64,000 nt of DNA, taken from positions 33,478-97,477 of the forward strand of contig CAUYUJ010001753.1 in assembly GCA_963575745.1 (NCBI GenBank), read 5' to 3'. Within the stretch, counting starts at the first letter, position 1. Every line of letters begins with the position of its first letter. The notes under the pieces are model-generated. The model ran no database searches, was not told where the DNA came from, and was given only the letters and a program-made list of their open reading frames with translations. The position numbers and the translations under genes are program-made. This DNA comes from Prorocentrum cordatum. Taxonomy: Eukaryota; Sar; Dinophyceae; Prorocentrales; Prorocentraceae. Below, piece by piece: positions 11,431 to 20,695 of the stretch.

Positions 11431-11778
11431 CCCCCCGCTTTGCTGCCTTCCCCCCCCCGCGCCCGGCCCACCAACATGCCGGTGCTGCCGAGCTGGCTCA
11501 GTGACTGGTGCGTGTTCCCTCGTCCTTCATGAGCGGAAGAAGGACGTACACGTACATGCATCCACCTTGGTGTAGAGAGCACGGATTGCGCGAATGTTCG
11601 TATCACGCGGTTGGTCTCGCTGCTCGAGGGGCCGTGTTCATCTACATGGTTGGGCGCGTGCGTCCTTTCTGGGCTCCCTCGTTCTTCCGCCCCGGCGCCC
11701 GGGGCCCCGTGCATGTCCCGAGTTCTCGCCCGTCACGGGGCCACGGCGTGTTGCCGCTCGCAGCCGGCGCGATGCCAG

Positions 11779-11879
11779 GGGCAGTTCACGCGCCTGTTCA
11801 AGCAGTACGAGGACGGCCTCCAGGATTTCTCCGACATGCCCGTCCACTACGCGCTCGAGGAGCTGGTGGCAAGCTCGAG
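11779..11879 (+). CDS. Candidate exon B of the M16-like metallopeptidase
   Basis: The exon follows GCGATGCCAG and ends before GTCAGA (GT donor). It encodes GQFTRLFKQYEDGLQDFS, then MPVHYALEELVASS. In insulysin and nardilysin the segment after the GY-NDK-LP strand is RF..IKE.Y...L.NF...QP..HA.YYL..L, and this exon fits it in length and hydrophobic pattern. It joins exon A in phase 0 and leaves in phase 2. The combination of a good exon shape, matching phase and matching order with exon A is the main support. Alone it would be weak. Confidence 0.45.
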
Positions 11880-11994
11880 GTCAGATGTTTGGCAGCGGGG
11901 GGCCCTTCGGAGTCGATGTGGAGGTGGAGGTTGAGCCAGACAATGCGCTGGAGGGCAGCGAGGATCTCGCTGGAACGAGCAGGGTGAGCATGAG

Positions 11995-12062
11995 AGGAGG
12001 AGGAGGAGGAGGAGGAGGAGGAGGAGGAGGAGGAGGAGGAGGAGGAGGAGGAGGAGGAGGTC
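11995..12062. repeat. (GGA)n microsatellite
   Basis: Pure GGA triplets lie just downstream of exon B. Confidence 0.97.
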
Positions 12063-12244
12063 GATACCAGGGATCATGAAGGGGGGGGGGAAGGGGAGGA
12101 TGAAGGGAGGGGTGAGCATGAACATGAGCATGAAGGGGAGCATGAAGTGGGCCTCAAAGCGGTTACCTCTTGTATAGAAGTTGTAATAGGGATCCGATAC
12201 ATCCGAGGCGACGAGTTCCCCCCTCACATGATGATTACTGTCGT

Positions 12245-12250
12245 GGCACA

Positions 12251-12324
<74 letters not shown>

Positions 12325-12402
12325 CAGCGGGCCTGCGCAGCAACCCCCCGCCACCCCCATGGGGCATCCGCAGTGCGTCGTCGTCGTAGTCGCCGTCGTC
12401 GC

Positions 12403-12433
<31 letters not shown>

Positions 12434-12715
12434 CGTCGTCGTGGTCGTCGTCGTCGTCGTCGCCTCCAGCGGGCCGTCGCAGAAGCGCACACACAGGCGC
12501 ACCATGGGGCATCCGCAGTGCGGCGTCGTCGTCGTCGCCGTCGTCGTCGTTGTCGTCGTCGACGGGCTCAACGGGCATGCGTAACACCCCCGCCCCTCCT
12601 GGAGCATCCGCTGTGCGTCGTCGTCTGCCGTCGTCGTCGCCGTCGTCGTCGTCGTCGGCGTCGGCGTCGTCGTCATCGTCTCTCTCATTGTCGTCGTCGT
12701 CGCCGTTGTCATCGT
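12245..12715. repeat. (GTC)n / (TCG)n microsatellite cluster
   Basis: A pure block of (GTC)n lies at 12246-12323. Shorter blocks follow, separated by related spacers that repeat GGGGCATCCGCAGTGCGTCG (near 12361, 12507 and 12600). This is a complex tandem array with a unit of roughly 110-130 bp. Confidence 0.9.
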
Positions 12716-12719
12716 AGGA

Positions 12720-14120
12720 CATATTGTACTTTATGGGGGTGGGGAAGGAGAGAGGAACACTGTAGCCGTTTAGGCCTAGCCGTCCCGCTGTAGCGGGGGC
12801 GCTGCTGTTCCCCGCCGTTCAGGCTGCGCTGCTTGCATCGTGCCTCTCGCCCTCCAGCTGTCGGCCGGGCGTCGGCGCTAATCACCAGCGCCGCCGTGGT
12901 GCGTTTCTATTTTGGAGCGCGCCCCCGCGATTCGCCCCGAACAGGAAAACCATGTTTTAAGCACGCGCTTGGCATTAAGGGGTAAGAAAGGAGCAACAGG
13001 AGGCGAATGATGTGAAGATGGTTGAGGGGAAGAAGGATCACTACAGACGAGGAGAATGACGAGGCGCCTTGAAGCCTTCTGGGTGAGGATCGGAAACATG
13101 TGGACGGCGCGACTGCTGGAGGGCAGCGGTCGCAGCTTCTGGGAGATTCTAGAGTGGCTGGGTACCGTCTTAGTGGGTATCAGTGCTCGGGTAATCAAAA
13201 GCGCTGCCCACTTCCTTCTCAAGTCGTTCGCACGAGTGGAACTGTCTTCAGTCAGTCCGAAATTATCGCGCGAAGCCACCCTTGAACAATCGCCCGTGCT
13301 GTTGCGGGTGAGAGTGAAGGGGCCTCGGTTCGTCGGCAGCCCACGAGGCTCGGGCGCACATGCGAAGAGGCCGGCAGCAGGCGCCGAGCTTCTTGTGCAG
13401 CCGCATGAGCGCGGACGTGTTGCCGAATCTGTCAGGACATGTTTTTTTCTGTTCGCGCAAGATGGGTCGTCGCCGTGTCGCCAATCGAATCGCGTGGCGG
13501 GTCCAGGGTGGGTCGCGGGGCGACTTGCGAGCAGGTTGCAGGTGGGTCGTCGGTCCCGGTGGGTTGCGGATGGGTGGCGGAGCGGGTCGCGGGTGAATCC
13601 ACGGACGGGTCGCGGGTGGGTCGCGCGGCGGGGGCCTGCAGCCACATACCACAATCCGCAGGGCAGAAGGCCACAACAGCCACGTATTCAGGGACCGGGT
13701 GAAACCTCTTGGCCCTTTCAATCTGAATAGAAATGTTCCGTTGCGGCCAATGTAGAGGGGATAGATTTGGCAAGGCGGGTCGGGGGTCATGTGGTCGTTC
13801 CAGGTGCTCGCCGCGTAAGTCGTCCGCATTTGGTTGCGAGGGTCCATCAGGGGAGAAATGCCCCCGGCGGTTTGTATGCTCACGGTGCCTGAGCGTGAAC
13901 GGAACGAGTGGCCACGAAGATCAGCATAATTTGTTGCCCGCTATGGTCTGGGCTGATTGTCTACGCCACCGTGGATGTCGCCTGCCCAGCAGCGTCCGCT
14001 GTCGGCTTCGGACAGCAGTTCCCGAGGGGTCCCGATTCGAGCGCGTACGTGCACCGGCCTGTTGCCCGCGTGCTGCGTTGGAATTCCCGCCGTCGCGTGA
14101 TCAGGCACTCGTTTGAAGGG
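12720..14120. other. Unassigned intron-like sequence
   Basis: Short GGGTCGCGGGTGGG-type direct repeats occur at 13500-13625. Open frames exist on both strands but none is convincing. Confidence 0.35.
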
Positions 14121-14124
14121 ATAC

Positions 14125-14216
14125 TGGAGGAGGAGGTGGAGGAGGAGGAGGAGGAGGAGCAGGAGGAGGAGGAGGAGGAGGAGGGGGAGGAGGAAGAGAG
14201 GAGGGGGGGGAGGAGG
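14125..14216. repeat. (GGA)n microsatellite
   Basis: GGA triplets with GCA and GGG variants. Confidence 0.95.
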
Positions 14217-14824
14217 GGATTCTGGACCACAGAGGAAATAACTGGTGCAGTCTGGCCGTAGCTGAGGCGATGGTTTGACATGGTCGGGCCCGTACGCGCG
14301 TGCGTTCCGTGGTTCTACCAGAAACTCCTGCAGAAACCCTTCCTTTCCCCCCTTTCCTCTTGTCCCTCCTCCCTTGATTCCTCATCTGTCTCATCGTCGT
14401 TCTTTCTCCTCCTCCGTTATCTCTATCCTGTCGTCGTCGTCCTCCTCCTCCTCTTCATCCCCTCCCCCTTCTCAGATTCTTCCTCGTCTTTTCCTACCTC
14501 ATCACTCCCCACCCCCGCCCCTTCTCCGCCGACTCCTCGTCCTCGTTCATATTCCTTGTGTTTCTCCTCCGTCCCTTCTATCACGCAGGGCGCGTCGTGC
14601 GAAAGCATATCCGTGAGAGTGTACCGGGGCAGCGCATGGCACAGACACGTGTTCCTCCTCGGCGTCCTCGTGCCCCCCCCGTCATACAGTAGGTACCTTC
14701 ACAAGATGACTCGCCTGCCAACGGGCGCCTCACGAGAGCTTCTCACCTCCCGACGGGGGGTCCGCGGAGCCGCGGGAGTCCCTCGCGAGGCTCGGGGAGA
14801 ATGAAGGTCAGGAGGGGAAAAACA
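14217..14824. other. Unassigned intron-like sequence, pyrimidine-rich at 14335-14590
   Basis: A long CT-rich stretch with TCC and TCG triplets. No gene or mobile element is supported. Confidence 0.35.
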
Positions 14825-14905
14825 CACACAGACACAATTAATCGTCGACTCCCAGGAAAATATGGGAAAATATGGGAAGTGGGGTGGAAGACAGAAACCC
14901 AGAAA
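14825..14905. repeat. Dispersed repeat M10, partial copy
   Basis: The ACACACAGACAC stretch and CCAGGAAAATATGGGAAAAT match the 43200-43322 repeat, which occurs inverted at 44690-44825. Confidence 0.6.
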
Positions 14906-14972
14906 ATCTGGAAAAAGATTGGGATTTCTGTTGTTTGTGTGTTTTTATCTGTGTGCTTGTGGGCCCCTTCAG

Positions 14973-15077
14973 AAGGATGTGCCCCCCGGCCTTCCTATGG
15001 CAAGACGTCGTGCCGCGCGTGCCTGCTGGCGGCCCCGGGCTGAGCGAGCCGCTGCTGCTTCCGGGCTCCAGCAAGAG
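14973..15077 (+). CDS. Weak candidate exon between M16-like exons B and E
   Basis: The sequence CTTGTGGGCCCCTTCAG is a plausible acceptor, and AAGAG|GCGG a possible GC donor. The frame compatible with exon B (phase 2) reads CPPAFLWQDVVPRV and then GLSEPLLLPGSSK. The phases on both sides are consistent, but the peptide has no clear counterpart in the M16 family. About 190 residues of a typical insulysin between exons B and E are not found, so other exons are probably missing or diverged. Confidence 0.25.
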
Positions 15078-15165
15078 GCGGTATGGGCCAACTGCATGTG
15101 AATTCGCGCAACGGTGGAGGGAAACACTTAGTGAGCACCCCCGCTGCCCCCCAAACTCACAGTTT

Positions 15166-15350
15166 TCACGGGCGAAGAACGGTATAACATAAACTTTTTC
15201 GCCGTCGGGGACACCTCCCCCAGGGCGGCTGGAAAGTTTATACCCTTACGGTGCCACCGTTAGGGAATACATTTTCCAGCCGCCCAGGGGCAGGTGTCCC
15301 CGACGGCGAACAAGTTTATTGTATACCGTTCTTCGCCCGTTAAAAGTTGG
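15166..15350. repeat. Foldback element M4 with long arms
   Basis: The left arm contains ACGGGCGAAGAACGGTATAA and GCCGTCGGGGACACCT. The right arm contains GTGTCCCCGACGGCGAAC and ATACCGTTCTTCGCCCGT. The arms are about 80 bp and the central spacer about 20 bp, so the whole element is nearly a single hairpin. Confidence 0.85.
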
Positions 15351-15504
15351 CACGCGCGGGGAAGATTGCGGTCGAGGTGCAACTCATCAGACCCACCGCC
15401 AACTTTGAACATTGGGGGGAGGGGGAGGCGTTCACAGATGAATGTGGCATGAATGTTCACATTTTTTTTCGAGGCCTGAAGCACTCTGGACACCTTCCTC
15501 GGAG

Positions 15505-15695
15505 GTGGGCCGCGCGCTTCGCGCGCGACCAGCTCGGGTGTTCCGTGCCGGGCAGGCGTCTTCGGGGCGCGGCGACGGCCGCAGCCTCCCGCGGCGGCGC
15601 GGCGGACGGGGGGCGCCTCAGGACCGCAACCTGCTGCTGGCGGTGGGGAGCAGCTCCAAGGCCGAGACCCTCGCGTCCCTGCGCGAGGCGGCCGC
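15505..15695 (+). CDS. Candidate exons E and F of the M16-like metallopeptidase
   Basis: After GGAG at 15501-15504 a frame reads WAARFARDQLGCSVPG. This matches the conserved M16 motif LRTKEQLGY-V at the end of the C-terminal domain. About 65 bases further, in another frame, DRNLLLAVGSSSKAETLASL resembles the following insulysin strand (GLRF-IQS-KPP-YLE-RVEAF). A short intron (about 30-75 bp depending on the splice sites chosen) or a single indel must separate them, and I cannot decide which. The order of the two motifs agrees with the family and with exons A, B and G. Confidence 0.4.
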
Positions 15696-15934
15696 CTCGC
15701 CGCCACACGGGGAGGGGCACGGCGCGTGCCTGGGCACCTCCTCTCACCGGGCGCGTTCCGCTGCTCGCAACGTGCCTGATGATTCGCAATCGTCCGATCA
15801 AACATGTATACGCATTTCCTGTCGGCTGGTGCAGCGCGGATTCCCCGCGGCGGATCCGAGCCGTTTGCGAGCGGCTGCTGTGCGAGTCGCGGGACGCGCT
15901 TGTCCATCCTCGGGGGGGGGGAGCGGCGGCGCAC

Positions 15935-16012
15935 CCGTGGAGAGGAGGAGGAGGAGGAGGAGGAAGAGGAGAAGGAGGAGGAGGAGGAGGAGGAGGAGGA
16001 GGGAAGGCCGAG
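15935..16012. repeat. (GGA)n microsatellite
   Basis: GGA triplets with AAG interruptions. Confidence 0.95.
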
Positions 16013-16162
16013 GGGGCGGGCCTGCTCGGCCGGGCCCGGTTGCAGAAGGCCTGCTCGGCCCCCGTGGCAGGCTCGTGGAGCCGTCGCGCTGCGCGGGCGG
16101 AGGCGGAGGGCCACGAGAGGCTGCCGAGAACCCCCATCGTCGCCCGACGAGGCGAGAATGAA

Positions 16163-16546
16163 GTCGGGCCTGTCCCTCCACAGGAGGAAACTATCCCAGT
16201 GCGACCCTACCCAGGAGTTGGAGGACCTAGGAGAGCAGCATCTACATCTGAACCGAAAGCTGCATCAACATCTACACCTGCGTCTACATCACTGACCGAC
16301 GTCACTGGGGGAACCGCCGGGCGGATTTTAGGGGAACCGTCCGGGGCGAGTTGCACTGCCCGGCCCTTGAAGCATACCGAGTAAGAACCCTTCTAGGCAG
16401 AGCCTAGGTAGGGAAATTCAAAGCTAGGCCAAACGATAGTCTGGGGACCACTGTTTGAGTATGTCTTGACTGTGTTGGGGTATTTTAGTGTCGTATCTTT
16501 TTACGTTCTCGCCCAGGATCAGCCTGTAGGGGGACACGTCCGACCT
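16163..16546. repeat. Foldback element M1, copy with internal insertion
   Basis: The left end is GTCGGGCCTGTCCCTCCACA. The right end, GCCTGTAGGGGGACACGTCC and following, is at 16521-16545. The distance is about 384 bp against about 150 bp in complete copies. The extra 230 bp includes CATCTACA/CATCTACACC repeats, so this is probably an insertion. Confidence 0.65.
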
Positions 16547-16559
16547 GAGACGAGAAGGC

Positions 16560-16974
16560 CCGCCCCTGCTCACCTCCCCCTCGGCGCGCTGGCTAGGGGA
16601 GGGAGTCGCGTCGCCGCGGTAAGCTGCGGGAGGGCTCCCGGGCGAGAGCGCGACCCCCTGGCAAGGTGACGGGGATCCTGCAGCGAGAGCGCGGTGATTC
16701 TTTGGTCCGTGATGAGGAAGTCTCAGGCGGAAGCGGTTGCCTTTGTGGTCTGGAAGGCCCGACAACGACACGGTTTGAGCATCAATATTTTTCCTAACCA
16801 AAAGGCCAGGTGCGATCCCAAGGGGTGGCACTCAAGTCGGATTGGCCTGGCGAAGAATCCGCTGGACCTTATGTGGAGCCACTTGGGGGGCAGCAGACGC
16901 GTGAAGGGTGCTCAACCACTGGGGCCCGCTGAGGCCATATGTTGAGCCACTTGTGGGCAACCAAATGTGTGCGG
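16560..16974. other. Unassigned intron-like sequence
   Basis: No supported feature. Confidence 0.35.
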
Positions 16975-17480
16975 GGTGCACCGACATGGGTGCCGGTGAC
17001 TCCATGCGAGCACGCCCACTGGGGTCATAGGTAGAGCTCCCAGCTCTCCGCGGGCCACGAAACGCGCGAGGGATGTGCTGGCATGGGCGCGGGGACCCAT
17101 GCGAGCACGCCCAGTGGGGCCATAGGTGGAGCTCCCTGCGGGCCACGAAACGTGTGAGGGGTGCGCCGGAATGGGCGCGGGGACCGTATACGCGAACCCG
17201 CCCACTGGGGCCATGGACCGTGAGGTGCAGCTCTTTGTGGGCCACGAGCACGCTCCTTGGGGCCACGGGTGGAGCTCCCTGTGGGCCAGAGAGGCCCCCG
17301 TGGGCCAGAGAGGCGTGCGAGGGGCTCGTGAAAAAGACGCGGGGGCGCCAGGCGAGCACGCCCGCGGGGGGCACGGGTGGAGCTCCCGGGGGACCACGCA
17401 GCACGCGAGGGGTGCGCGCCGCCCTGGGCGCGGGGGCGCCGTGCGGGCACGCTTCCTGGGGCCACAGGGGCCTGCAGTGG
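16975..17480. repeat. Minisatellite T1, units of roughly 80-110 bp
   Basis: Repeated landmarks are GGGCCACGAAACG, GCGAGCACGCCC and GGTGGAGCTCCC. The reverse complement of these landmarks (GGGAGCTCCA, CGTTTCGTGGCC) occurs in the 43480-44545 array, so the two arrays belong to one family in opposite orientation. One more unit lies at 17855-17945. Confidence 0.8.
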
Positions 17481-17487
17481 GCCCCCT

Positions 17488-17613
17488 GGCATCGCTCGGA
17501 CGTGTGCATTTTTTTCTCGGCGAGAACCATCGAGGACCATCCTGGACCATCGCGCAACAAAAACACGCACGAAACCGAAAAATGCACGGGAAATGGACGT
17601 CCGAGCGATGGCC
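17488..17613. repeat. Foldback element M5, copy 1
   Basis: The TIRs are GGCATCGCTCGGACGT and ACGTCCGAGCGATGGCC, element length 126 bp. The interior (ACCATCGAGGA, CACGCACGAAACCGAA) matches copy 2 at 53708-53832 closely. Confidence 0.9.
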
Positions 17614-18574
17614 AGGCCTTGGAAACGACAGGGCCGTTGTTTTACCGGTTCCGTTTTGCCGTTTTTATTGCCGTGCCGACGCCGTCTCTCTTTACCGGCT
17701 CCGTCGCCGTGTTTTGACCGGTTCCGGCTTCGGTTCCAATCATGGAGCCGTTTTTGTTGCCGTTTCCGGTCGCCGTTTTTTTGATGTTTCCATTTTCAAG
17801 GGAGAACGTGTTTTTGGAAACGGTGAAACCGGCCCTGCCGTTTCCAGGGCCCACAAAGGCCGCGAAACGTGTGAGAGGTTTGCTGAATTGGGTGCGGCGT
17901 CGCCTCTGCGAGCAGCGCGCTGGGGCCATTAGGTAGAGCTCCCTATCGAGTCCAGGGCCGCGTGAGGGGCATGACGAAGTGAGGGCAGCACAAGCAGCAG
18001 TTGCTGCAGCGATGGATGGAGGGAAGAGGATGACGAGGAAGGAAGGGGGGGGGGAGGCGGAGGAGGATGAGGAGGAGGGGGAGGAGGAGAGGAGGAGGGG
18101 AAGGAAGGAGGAAGGAGGAGGCGCGCGGCGCTGCGGATTCAAAACGAGGGCCCAAAACACGTGAGGGTCCGTAAAAGCCACAACGGGCGCCAGTGGGGGG
18201 GGGGGGGTAAAATTAATACGCTTCCTTCAGGAGCAGACGTTCAAGTGGAACCCGCACCGCAGAGTCCCACTTCGGCCGCGCACCCAGAAGCGGTGTGGGG
18301 TGCAGGACAGGTCGCCCCTTCACCCTGACGCAGGAGAAGCAGATTCTGGCTACGTGACATGATTAGGGGCGGCCGCCTAGGGAACATCGCAGAAACGCAA
18401 TCGGACAGCCGATAGTAGGCGCCCCAGCCGGCCTCGGCGCGCCGCAGGGCTTCTCGGCGGACCCCTTGCCTTGCACAGAGCCGCGCTCCCCTGCGCCTCT
18501 TGGACTGCTCCTACGGTTCCTCGCCCGCCTCGCCCTCCTGCTCCGCGGCCCTCGCAGTTCGGCGGCGAGCGAAG
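17614..18574. other. Unassigned intron-like sequence with a GGA-rich patch
   Basis: Repeats of CCGTTTT/CCGGTTCCG (17640-17780) and a GGA-rich patch at 18040-18122. A run of G lies at 18197-18208. No gene is supported. Confidence 0.4.
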
Positions 18575-18755
18575 GCGGGAAGTGAGGAGACTGCTTTCTC
18601 AGAAGGTTCGGAAGTCCCCCGGCCGTCTGACAAGTTTTCGAAGCCTTCCCCGAAGACAGCAAAACAATTTCTCGTAAGGCGCGAGGGCTTCTGAGAAGTC
18701 CCGCCGCCTTTTGAGAAGGCCTTCTCCTTCTCACTTCCCCGCCTCGTTCGCCGCC
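18575..18755. repeat. Foldback element M3, copy 2
   Basis: The GGCGGCGAGCGAAGGCGGGA and GAAGTGAG left end pairs with a right end CTCACTTCCCCGCCTCGTTC. The interior matches 7765-7945, including AGGTTCGGAAGTCCCCC and CCTTCCCCGAAGACA. Confidence 0.85.
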
Positions 18756-18884
18756 GAGAATTGGCGCTCATCTCCAGAAGCATGTTCGAGCCGTCATGGA
18801 GTGTCTGTCCCGAGCGGGGCGGGCACCCTTCCAGCTGCCTTCTTGGGAACTAGGAGTCGAGGGGGCGAGAAGGAAAAAGGCTAT

Positions 18885-18998
18885 GATGAGGAGGAGGAGC
18901 ACGAAGAACGAAGATGAGGACGACGAAGAGGAGGAGGAGCAGGAGGAGGAGGACGAAGACGAGGACGAGGACGAGGACGAGGACGAAGAGGATGGGTA
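18885..18998. repeat. (GGA)n and (GACGAG)n microsatellite
   Basis: GGA and GACGAG units. The acidic open frame here is a composition effect. Confidence 0.9.
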
Positions 18999-18999
18999 G

Positions 19000-19597
19000 C
19001 TGTGGCGCGGGGTCAAAATCAATACAGAGGACCGTCGGAGGAACATCGGTCCTCGCGGACTCCGGTGGCCCCCTCACGCCATGAGGTGACCCCGCAGAAT
19101 ACGAAGCACGCTTTCATGGAGCTGGTCATGGCAAAGCCGCTGGAGGTCCTTGCCATGGGAATGGGGAACATCGATGACGACTACGTCCGAAGGACTGTGC
19201 TATTGGACGTGAGCAGGCGGATGAGGAAGAGGCATATGAAAAGGTAGTAGAAAGGGAGGTGGAGATGATGGGAGGCGATCTAGCAGAGGAGGAGGAGGAG
19301 TATGCGACGGGGGACGACGAAGCAGGCGGAGGTGCGAAACGAGAGGAGAGGGAGAGAGGTTCGGATGCCACTCCTGTGAGGTCAAATTCAGTATCGGCGC
19401 TGGTATCTCCTTGTCGAAATCCATCCTAATCCGGCACAGCTCCGTTCAATCTGGTTCAATCTTGCTTCGTCCAGCTTGATCTTGGGCCGCATTCGAACTG
19501 CTCCGTTTCAATTGCGCCCCAGTCGGGCTCAACAGCCCTTACTCCATCCGTCTACCATTCCATCCATCCATCTTCTTCGTCGACGTCACCTGTGCAG
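19000..19597. other. Unassigned intron-like sequence
   Basis: No supported feature apart from CATCCATC repeats at 19545-19572 just before the next candidate exon. Confidence 0.35.
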
Positions 19598-19649
19598 CAA
19601 CCTGGCCTCCCTGGAGGCCAGCGCGTTTGGCGCGCTTGCCGCCGCCCTT
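19598..19649 (+). CDS. Candidate exon G of the M16-like metallopeptidase
   Basis: The acceptor is GACGTCACCTGTGCAG and the donor CTT|GTAGGG. The 17 codons read NLASLEASAFGALAAAL. This fits the insulysin segment after the GLRF-IQS strand, a helix with the pattern ...M-EEAF-KH--AL. It follows exon F in the expected order with only a few residues missing between them. It is very short and alanine-rich, so on its own it proves little. Confidence 0.35.
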
Positions 19650-19684
19650 GTAGGGCCGCCCCGCGGCGATGGCGGACCTGCGCT

Positions 19685-19927
19685 TCCGCTTCCACTTCCG
19701 CTTCCGCTTCCGCTTCCGTTGGGAGGGAGGGAGGAAGGGAGGGACGGAGGAGGAGGAGGAGGAGGAGGAGGAGGAGGAGCAGGAGCAGGAGCAGGAGCAG
19801 GAGGAGGAGGAGGAGGAGGAGGAGGAGGAGGAGGAGGAGGAGGAGGAGGAGGAGGAGGAGGAGAGGAGAGGAGGAGGAGAGGAGGAGGAGAGGAGGAGGA
19901 GGAGGAGGAGCAGGAGGAGGAGGAATA
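19685..19927. repeat. (CTTCCG)n and (GGA)n microsatellites
   Basis: Six-base CTTCCG units lie at 19681-19716. They are followed by (GGA)n with GCA variants at 19745-19925. Confidence 0.95.
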
Positions 19928-19929
19928 AG

Positions 19930-20258
19930 AAGAGGGAGGAGAATTATTCACTGCGTGGAGCTCCCCATATGTGCATCTACTCGCATGGACCTGTCCGCCG
20001 TGAATGTCTAGGCGCAAGAGCTTTCGAATATTAACGGGCTTCAGTTGTGACGGTCTGGACATCAATCTAACTGCGAATGAATTGGAGTGTGAATGAGCCT
20101 CAGTAGTACGAGCGCGTCTCTGTGCATGAGCCTGGGGCCTCCTGGGGCCTCCTGAAACCTACTGGGGCTTCCTGGGGTCTCCAGGAGCCTCTTGGGACCT
20201 CCTGGGACCTCCTAGGAAGGTTTCGTGCCCCAGGGGAGGCGCAATCTATAGCAACAGA
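19930..20258. other. Left flank of the 18.8-kb block, with CCTCCTGGGG repeats
   Basis: At 20125-20215 there are degenerate repeats of CCTCCTGGGG. A unit with CGTGCCCCAGG and CAATCTATAG follows at 20224-20252. The same two repeat types flank the other end of the block at 39085-39570. Confidence 0.6.
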
Positions 20259-20259
20259 C

Positions 20260-20353
20260 GTAATCCGATTCCCCAAATAAAGTGAAACACTCCCTTTCGA
20301 ACGACCGACAACAAGCAGTTTTGACATCACATGCCCTGCCCATGGTTGTCGCC
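20260..20353. repeat. Left inverted repeat of the 18.8-kb block
   Basis: GTAATCC-GATTCCCCAAATAAAGTGAAAC (20260-20288) is the inverse of GTTTCAGTTTATTTGGGGAA-ATGGATTAC at 39043-39071. TGACATCACATGCCCTGCCC followed by a TTGTCGCC end (20322-20353) is the inverse of the stretch running from GGCGACAACA to CATGTGATGTCA, present twice at about 38938-39013. The pairs are in the same order from outside in, so they form one interrupted inverted repeat of about 95 bp. They may be true termini of a mobile element or two inverted copies of a dispersed repeat. Confidence 0.7.
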
Positions 20354-20395
20354 GATGGTTGTCGTTCTGAGGTCTGGGGCGTCGACGACCTTGTG

Positions 20396-20695
20396 CTCCT
20401 GCTTTCCTCGTCTTCGCTCTCCAGTCCTCGTCTTTCCGTCCTCTTCTCGTCGTCCTCCTCTTCCCGCCTCCTCTCCTAGTCTTCGTCTTTTTCCTAGTCA
20501 TATCTCCTCGTCCATCGTTCCTCCCCTCCTCTTCTTGTCCTCGTCGTCCATCCTCGTCCTCCTCACATCCTCTTCCTCCTTTCTTATTCGTTCATCATTC
20601 TTCTCCTCTCGCTCCATGTTCGTCCCCCCCGACGTCTTGCCTGCCTCCCCTCCCCTCTCGTGTCATTACCGTCTCCCTCATCTCTCTCCTCTGCA
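20396..20695 (+). other. Probable intron upstream of the first gene of the block
   Basis: A pyrimidine-rich stretch of about 300 bp ends in CATCTCTCTCCTCTGCAG, an excellent acceptor at 20695. The 5' end is not clear. No GGTN hairpin lies inside it. Confidence 0.45.

Larger units (their letters stand above)
219..11778 (+). other. Probable giant intron between exons A and B
   Basis: If the exon calls hold, this is one GC-AG intron of 11.56 kb. It contains (GA)n, four large (TCC)n blocks, two M1 elements, one M2 and one M3 element, the 11135-11430 foldback, an 82-bp tandem repeat and a 95-bp direct repeat, all listed separately. Long open frames here, such as poly-Ser, poly-Pro, poly-Leu or poly-Glu, come from the microsatellites and are not genes. 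Two small exon-like stretches (3126 and 6239) do not fit the M16 alignment and are listed separately. Confidence 0.4.

Noticed and set aside
13056-13730. A 224-codon + strand ORF (MTRRLEAFWVRIGN...)
   Set aside because: No motif, no splice context and irregular composition. It overlaps a stretch related to GAAGGC-rich foldback elements.
18471-18575. Exon after CCTTGCCTTGCACAG reading SRAPLRLLDCSYGSS
   Set aside because: The acceptor is good, but the peptide has no place between M16-like exons F and G and is Ser/Pro-rich like the intron DNA. Kept only as a note.
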